Below are positions 6,876-11,793 of a DNA stretch of 11,793 nucleotides, piece by piece. Both the position numbers and the translations under genes were made by a program. The notes under the pieces were generated by a model that made no database searches, was not told the DNA's origin, and saw nothing but the letters and a program-made list of their open reading frames with translations. The stretch comes from an uncultured Collinsella sp. (GTDB lineage: Bacteria > Actinomycetota > Coriobacteriia > Coriobacteriales > Coriobacteriaceae): positions 1 through 11,793 of the forward strand of contig URVK01000026.1 of NCBI GenBank assembly GCA_900551305.1, in the 5' to 3' direction. Position 1 is the stretch's first letter; the number at the start of each line of letters is the position of its first letter.

Positions 6876-6916
6876 AGTGTTTCAAAATTGAACGATATTG
6901 TTCACCAAACACTATA
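6876..6916. promoter_or_regulatory. Nested inverted repeat and -10 box upstream of the Fis-type regulator
   Basis: An inner inverted repeat TGAAC-N6-GTTCA (6889-6904) lies inside an outer one, AGTGTTT (6876-6882) with AAACACT (6907-6913); their centres differ by 2 bp. The 5-6-5 form resembles the sites of Fis-type regulators such as TyrR, whose box is TGTAAA-N6-TTTACA. On the minus strand TATAGT (6916-6911) is a good -10 box, so transcription would start inside the repeat. A weak -35, TTCGCA, lies 18 bp upstream of it. Autoregulation is inferred. Confidence 0.55.
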
Positions 6917-6950
6917 GGGCCTGCGACGCCTTCTTGCGAATATATGAATT

Positions 6951-7039
6951 GCCCCGCATCGCCATCCTGGCGGGGCGATAAGAGCTCTTCGGGACCTATC
7001 AACCTGCGGACAAGCCATACCCGCAAGAGCTCCTATCGC
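6951..7039 (-). terminator. Structured 3' region after the YeiH gene, including a terminator-like hairpin
   Basis: Leftward transcripts from the YeiH gene first meet a 15-bp inverted repeat with one mismatch, arms 7025-7039 and 6975-6989, around a 35-base loop that holds a smaller stem (7005-7009 with 7021-7025). They then meet a 7-bp GC stem, GCCCCGC (6951-6957) with GCGGGGC (6970-6976), followed on the minus strand by the AT-rich AATTCATATATT. The GC hairpin is a plausible terminator, though without a run of T. The role of the larger repeat is unknown. Confidence 0.45.
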
Positions 7040-7091
7040 TCCACCGTGAGAATGCGCTCACCAGCAACCAGCACGCAAATAAGCTACTTCT

Positions 7092-8126
7092 CTACCAGAT
7101 TCCCAGCACGTGCTGCATTCCTAAACTCATGCACGCAATGCCAATCCAGCAGCAAAAGCCCAATGCGATGGGCTTGCCGCCCTTTTTGACCAGCTCGACG
7201 ATATCGGTATTAAAGCCAATAGCCGCCATGGCCATCACGATAAAGAACTTCGACAGATCCTTGATAGGCGCCGTAAAGGACGCGGGGAGCTGAAGCACCG
7301 TGGTGATCACGCTCGCCAGCACAAAGAACAGCACGAACATGGGAAACGCTCGTTTAAGCGAGAACGTGCTTTTGGCGTCGCCGCCGGCCTTGCGCGCCAG
7401 ATGCATCTGCCAGCATGCGAGAGCCAACGTAATGGGAATAATGGCCAGCGTCCTGGTGAGCTTGACCACTGTGGCGCTTTCGAGCACATTGGCGCCGGGA
7501 TGCATGCTGTCCCAGGCGCTCGCCGCAGCCGTCACGGACGAGGTGTCGTTGATGGCGGTACCGGCAAACAGGCCAAAGCCCTCGTTGGTCAGCCCGAGCA
7601 TGCCGCCGAGCGTCGGAAACACGAGCGCCGCGATAACGTTAAACAGGAAGATGACCGAAATAGCCTGGGCAATCTCGCGATCGTCGGCATCGATGACGGG
7701 TGCTGTCGCGGCGATGGCAGAACCGCCGCAAATCGACGAGCCCACGCCCACAAGCGTCGCGATCTTGCCCGGCACGTTCATGACGCGGCAGAGCACAAAG
7801 GCGATGACAAGCGAGGTCGAGATCGTCGCCACGATAATCGGCAGCGACTGGGCACCTTTGGACAGAATCTGCGAGAGGTTCATGCCAAAGCCAAGTAGGA
7901 TCACCGCGTACTGCAAGACTTTTTTAGACGTATAGGTGACGCCGGCGGCGAGCTGCTCGCGGCGATTCTTGGGAAAGACGAGCGCCAGAACCATGCCAAA
8001 GAGGATGGCAAATACCGGCCCGCCGACCACCTCAATCTGTTTGCCGAGCAACGTCGCGGGGATGGCGATGATCAGGCAGAACAAGACGCCCTTCCAGCGC
8101 TCGCGTACGATATTTGCCAGTTGCAT
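7092..8126 (-). CDS. YeiH / UPF0324 family membrane transporter (putative sulfate exporter family)
   Basis: A 344-aa integral membrane protein of the YeiH family, usually annotated as a putative sulfate exporter although substrate assignment is weak. About 9-11 hydrophobic segments run through the sequence, starting at about 14-28, 36-51 and 70-84. Family motifs are clear: LVGVGSSICGGSAIAATAPVI (125-145), FAGTAINDTSSVTAAAS (187-203), VVKLTRTLAIIP (220-231) and, near the end, AAIGFNTDIVELVKKGGKP (301-319). Length is typical, so the gene looks intact. AAGGAA lies 6 bases before the ATG. It is divergent from a GntR/FCD regulator gene 163 bases away and is followed on the same strand by the Fis-type regulator, so control by one or both is likely. 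Possible cargo such as sulfite, sulfate or another small anion cannot be read from the sequence. Confidence 0.92.
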   Translation of the reverse strand: MQLANIVRERWKGVLFCLIIAIPATLLGKQIEVVGGPVFAILFGMVLALVFPKNRREQLAAGVTYTSKKVLQYAVILLGFGMNLSQILSKGAQSLPIIVATISTSLVIAFVLCRVMNVPGKIATLVGVGSSICGGSAIAATAPVIDADDREIAQAISVIFLFNVIAALVFPTLGGMLGLTNEGFGLFAGTAINDTSSVTAAASAWDSMHPGANVLESATVVKLTRTLAIIPITLALACWQMHLARKAGGDAKSTFSLKRAFPMFVLFFVLASVITTVLQLPASFTAPIKDLSKFFIVMAMAAIGFNTDIVELVKKGGKPIALGFCCWIGIACMSLGMQHVLGIW

Positions 8127-8289
8127 ATGGGATTCCTTCTTTCTATTTCACGTTTGCGACGGCTTATGATACGGCAACATTGAGCGCAGCCCTGTGCAAA
8201 TACAGACTAAGATGCCGCAATAGTTCTCGGTCGACAGCCGAATTACCCACCGCGCCAGGCTGATTCGCGGCATAATAAACAACTGACAT
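8127..8289. promoter_or_regulatory. Divergent promoter region of the YeiH and GntR genes
   Basis: This 163-base gap should carry both promoters. CATAAT at 8271-8276 is the best -10 candidate for the plus gene, with no good -35. An inverted pair ATGCCGC (8212-8218) and GCGGCAT (8267-8273) flanks 48 bp, and the second arm overlaps that -10. I could not find a clear FadR-type operator. Confidence 0.35.
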
Positions 8290-9021
8290 ATGAGTTTGAT
8301 AGAACAGTTGCGAGGCGCTATGGAAGAATCGATGCACGTCGGCGAGCAGGAAGCGAGTCTACAGGACCAGTCCTACCACACCATTCGACGCAAAATCGTC
8401 TACCTGGACTACAAGCCGGGCGAAAAGCTGGGCGTCAAGCAGCTTTGCGACGACCTGGATATGGGGCGCACCCCTGTGCGCGAGGCACTGGTGCGTCTGG
8501 CGCAAGAGGGTCTGGTGCGCACCGTGCCCCAAAGCGGCACCTATGTCTCGCCTATCAACCTCACCCTCGCCGAGAGTGCCTGCTACATACGCGAGCACCT
8601 GGAAAAGCAGGTGATTGTGGAGTGCTGCGCCCGTGCCACCTCGGCAGGCATCGAGCAGCTTGACCGGGCCATCGCGCTGCAGGAAAAGGCCATGGCCGAA
8701 GAGGATCGCATCGGATTCTTTTTAAGCGACAACCTCATGCACCGCATGATCTTTAGCATCGCGTGCCGCAGCACCGTGTGGTCATGGCTCGAAGAGACCA
8801 ATGCCGACCTGGAGCGCTTCCGCTGGCTGCGCGCCGCCACGCAGACGCTCGACAATCAGGAGATTGTTAACGAGCACAAGCAAATCCGCCGCGCCATCGC
8901 CGGTCGCGATCCTATCGAGGCAAGCTTTTTGGTCAGTAAGCACCTGCATATGATGTTCCGCAACCAAACCGAGGTCCTGGACCAATATCCCAAGTACTTC
9001 GAGACCAGCAAGCTCCGCTAA
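8290..9021 (+). CDS. GntR-family regulator, FadR subfamily with FCD domain
   Basis: A 243-aa transcription factor expected to bind DNA as a dimer and respond to a small carboxylic acid or related metabolite. The winged helix spans about 26-88, with the canonical GRTPVREALVRLAQEGLV (59-76) and wing RTVPQSGTYVSP (77-88). The all-helical FCD ligand domain covers about 94-230. Its likely metal ligands are all present: Asp147 and His151 (SDNLMHRMIF), His196 (NEHKQIRRAI) and His218 (SKHLHMMF), so it should be a metal-dependent effector binder. It is divergent from the YeiH gene and is the obvious candidate for controlling it. The start is uncertain: the ATG at 8290 lacks a ribosome binding site and lies very close to the -10 candidate, while the ATG at 8320, after GAGGCG, would give 233 aa without touching the DNA-binding domain. 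Confidence 0.92.
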   Translation: MSLIEQLRGAMEESMHVGEQEASLQDQSYHTIRRKIVYLDYKPGEKLGVKQLCDDLDMGRTPVREALVRLAQEGLVRTVPQSGTYVSPINLTLAESACYIREHLEKQVIVECCARATSAGIEQLDRAIALQEKAMAEEDRIGFFLSDNLMHRMIFSIACRSTVWSWLEETNADLERFRWLRAATQTLDNQEIVNEHKQIRRAIAGRDPIEASFLVSKHLHMMFRNQTEVLDQYPKYFETSKLR

Positions 9022-9024
9022 CCC

Positions 9025-9060
9025 GCCAAAAAGGGACAGGTTTATTTTGGCAGGTTTTAT
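9025..9060 (+). repeat. REP-like element after the GntR gene, possible terminator
   Basis: Right after the GntR stop, GCCAAAA (9025-9031) pairs with TTTTGGC (9045-9051) around a 13-base loop and is followed by AGGTTTTAT, so it may end that transcript. The core GGGACAGGTTTATTTTGGC (9033-9051) has the look of widespread intergenic repeats associated with REP-type Y1 transposases, and ACAGGTTTAT recurs as GCAGGTTTTAT at 9050-9060. Only one copy is in this window, so its repeat nature is from memory and unproven. Confidence 0.4.
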
Positions 9061-9074
9061 CTGGGCAAATGCAA

Positions 9075-9110
9075 CAAGGCCCGACTCCGCCACAACGGAG
9101 CCGGGCCTTG
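9075..9110 (-). terminator. Rho-independent terminator of glmS
   Basis: A long stem, CAAGGCCCG (9075-9083) with CGGGCCTTG (9102-9110) and CTCCG (9085-9089) with CGGAG (9096-9100), separated by one A-C mismatch and closed by a 6-base loop. It begins 23 bases after the glmS stop, and the minus strand continues TTGCATTTG. It is the clearest terminator in the window. Confidence 0.85.
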
Positions 9111-9132
9111 AGTGCAAGGCCGGCGGAACCAA

Positions 9133-10980
<1,848 letters not shown>

Positions 10981-11053
10981 AGGATAAATCCCTTCGTTCG
11001 CGTGACTGCAAAACGTCCACGCACATGGGCGCTGAGACGCATAACGTCCGAGT

Positions 11054-11113
11054 ATTGTACTCACGCAGGCGCAAGCTGATATACCAGAAGTGGTACCTCA
11101 ACTTGGATACCAC
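11054..11113 (-). promoter_or_regulatory. glmS promoter region with TGGTA/TACCA half-sites
   Basis: On the minus strand TACAAT (11059-11054) matches the -10 consensus at five of six positions; the -35 region near 11078-11083 is poor, which suits an activator-dependent promoter. Just upstream lie three related half-sites: TACCA (11082-11086), TGGTA (11091-11095) and TACCA (11108-11112). The first two form a palindrome with a 4-bp spacer; the last two form GTGGTA-N12-TACCAC. Amino-sugar regulators of the GntR type use TGGT/ACCA elements, but the spacing here differs, so no regulator is named. Confidence 0.45.
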
Positions 11114-11793
11114 CCGATACACATACCCCGCCGCCACGAAGGGGACCTTTGTGGCGGTTTGCGCACCCCTAGAGAGGCCAGGGGCGCTATGTTCAGGCGG
11201 CGTTCGAGCCGATTGCCCAGGGCCGTGAGCGCCATGACAATGACATAGTAGACCACGGCCACCACTAAAAACGGTTCAAAGGCTCGATAGGTGAGCGCCT
11301 GCACGCTCTGGGCGGCGCGCATCATATCCATCAGGCCGATGGTTGCCACCAGTGAGGAGCTCTTGAGGACCGTGATCACTTCGTTGACCAGGGCGGGGGC
11401 AATCGAGCGCATCGCCTGCGGAACGACGATCTTGCGCATCATGGGAACATAGCGAAGCCCGATGGCCCGAGCGGCATCGTACTGCCCCCGATCAACGCCC
11501 TCGATACCGCCGCGCACCGTCTCGGACACCGTCGCCGAGCCATTGAGCCCCAGCGTAACGGCACCGGCGGCAAACATCGAGATTTTAAAGCCCGTGAGCT
11601 GCGGCGTCGCAAAGTACGCCAAAAAGAGCAACACGATGAGCGGCACGCCGCGAAAGATAGAGGTGTAGAAGTTGAGCACCGCACGCAACGGGCGACAGGG
11701 CAAAACCTTGAGCACGGCGATGAGGAAGCCCAGGACGAGTGCTATGGCCAGCGCGGCGGCCGTCACCTGACAGGTCACGACCCGCCTGATGGC
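11098..11793 (-). CDS. Amino-acid ABC transporter permease, HisM/GlnP family (5' end cut by window edge)
   Basis: 231 residues are visible; the frame stays open to the right edge, so the start lies outside. It is an inner-membrane subunit of a polar amino-acid importer that works with a binding protein and an ATPase, neither of which is in view. Visible in order: the first membrane helix (about 8-30), SIFRGVPLIVLLFLAYF (45-61), which is the family's conserved Y-x-x-x-F-R-G-x-P-L block, further membrane helices (72-94, 172-192), and the EAA loop AARAIGLRYVPMMRKIVVPQA (107-127) that docks the ATPase. The family normally ends soon after the LGNRLERRL motif (192-200). Here 31 more residues follow, basic and Trp/Pro-rich, and they are encoded by a hairpin and by the glmS upstream repeats. 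Either the natural stop was lost, or a single-base change shifted the frame: another frame has TGA and TAG right after the ERR codons. Confidence 0.93.
   Translation of the reverse strand, partial: AIRRVVTCQVTAAALAIALVLGFLIAVLKVLPCRPLRAVLNFYTSIFRGVPLIVLLFLAYFATPQLTGFKISMFAAGAVTLGLNGSATVSETVRGGIEGVDRGQYDAARAIGLRYVPMMRKIVVPQAMRSIAPALVNEVITVLKSSSLVATIGLMDMMRAAQSVQALTYRAFEPFLVVAVVYYVIVMALTALGNRLERRLNIAPLASLGVRKPPQRSPSWRRGMCIGWYPS
11131..11157 (-). terminator. Terminator-like hairpin inside the 3' end of the permease frame
   Basis: A 12-bp stem with one G-T pair, CCGCCACGAAGG (11131-11142) with CCTTTGTGGCGG (11146-11157), and a 3-base loop. It lies between the conserved end of the permease and the glmS promoter, where a terminator is expected, but the minus strand has no T tract after it. 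It encodes about residues 213-222 of the visible permease frame. Confidence 0.55.

Noticed and set aside
10981..11064. Upstream extension of glmS by 28 codons
   Set aside because: The enzyme needs Cys directly after the initiator Met; the extension covers the leader and the -10 box.
10981..11097. Possible glmS ribozyme
   Set aside because: No recognisable ribozyme core was seen; that element is typical of Firmicutes, not of this lineage.

Overview
The window looks like a chromosomal segment from a GC-rich Actinobacterium. The best guess is the class Coriobacteriia, near Collinsella. This is an inference from overall GC, codon use and the style of the proteins; there is no rRNA or marker gene here to prove it. 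No phage, insertion sequence, CRISPR array, tRNA or rRNA was seen, and most of the content is ordinary core and accessory metabolism. Nothing here is a convincing new defence or mobile system.

Layout. (1) 1-3601, minus strand: a three-gene operon of a MarR-type regulator, an ABC exporter half-transporter (578 aa) and a second half-transporter that runs off the left edge before its Walker A. The genes overlap or nearly touch. The first half-transporter has Asp for the catalytic Glu and Gln for the switch His, the hallmark of a heterodimeric exporter with one degenerate ATP site. Two 18-bp palindromes sit on the likely promoter and suggest autoregulation by the MarR protein. (2) 3713-4061, minus: a small unknown protein with a perfect ribosome binding site and its own terminator. 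(3) 4356-4877, plus: a short FMN nitroreductase. (4) 4951-5526, minus: an unknown single-pass membrane protein. (5) 5610-6857, minus: a Fis-type regulator with a decayed AAA+ core, preceded by a nested inverted repeat. (6) 7092-8126, minus: a YeiH/UPF0324 transporter. (7) 8290-9021, plus: a GntR/FCD regulator divergent from the transporter. (8) 9133-10980, minus: glmS, with a strong terminator and a compound repeat near its promoter. (9) 11098-11793, minus: the C-terminal part of an amino-acid ABC permease whose reading frame runs through a hairpin into the glmS upstream region.

How the genes may work together. The MarR-ABC-ABC operon is probably an inducible export or drug-response unit. The YeiH transporter lies between two unrelated regulators (GntR/FCD divergent, Fis-type downstream), so the three may form one metabolite-responsive unit of unknown substrate. 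glmS is a housekeeping gene with its own promoter and terminator.
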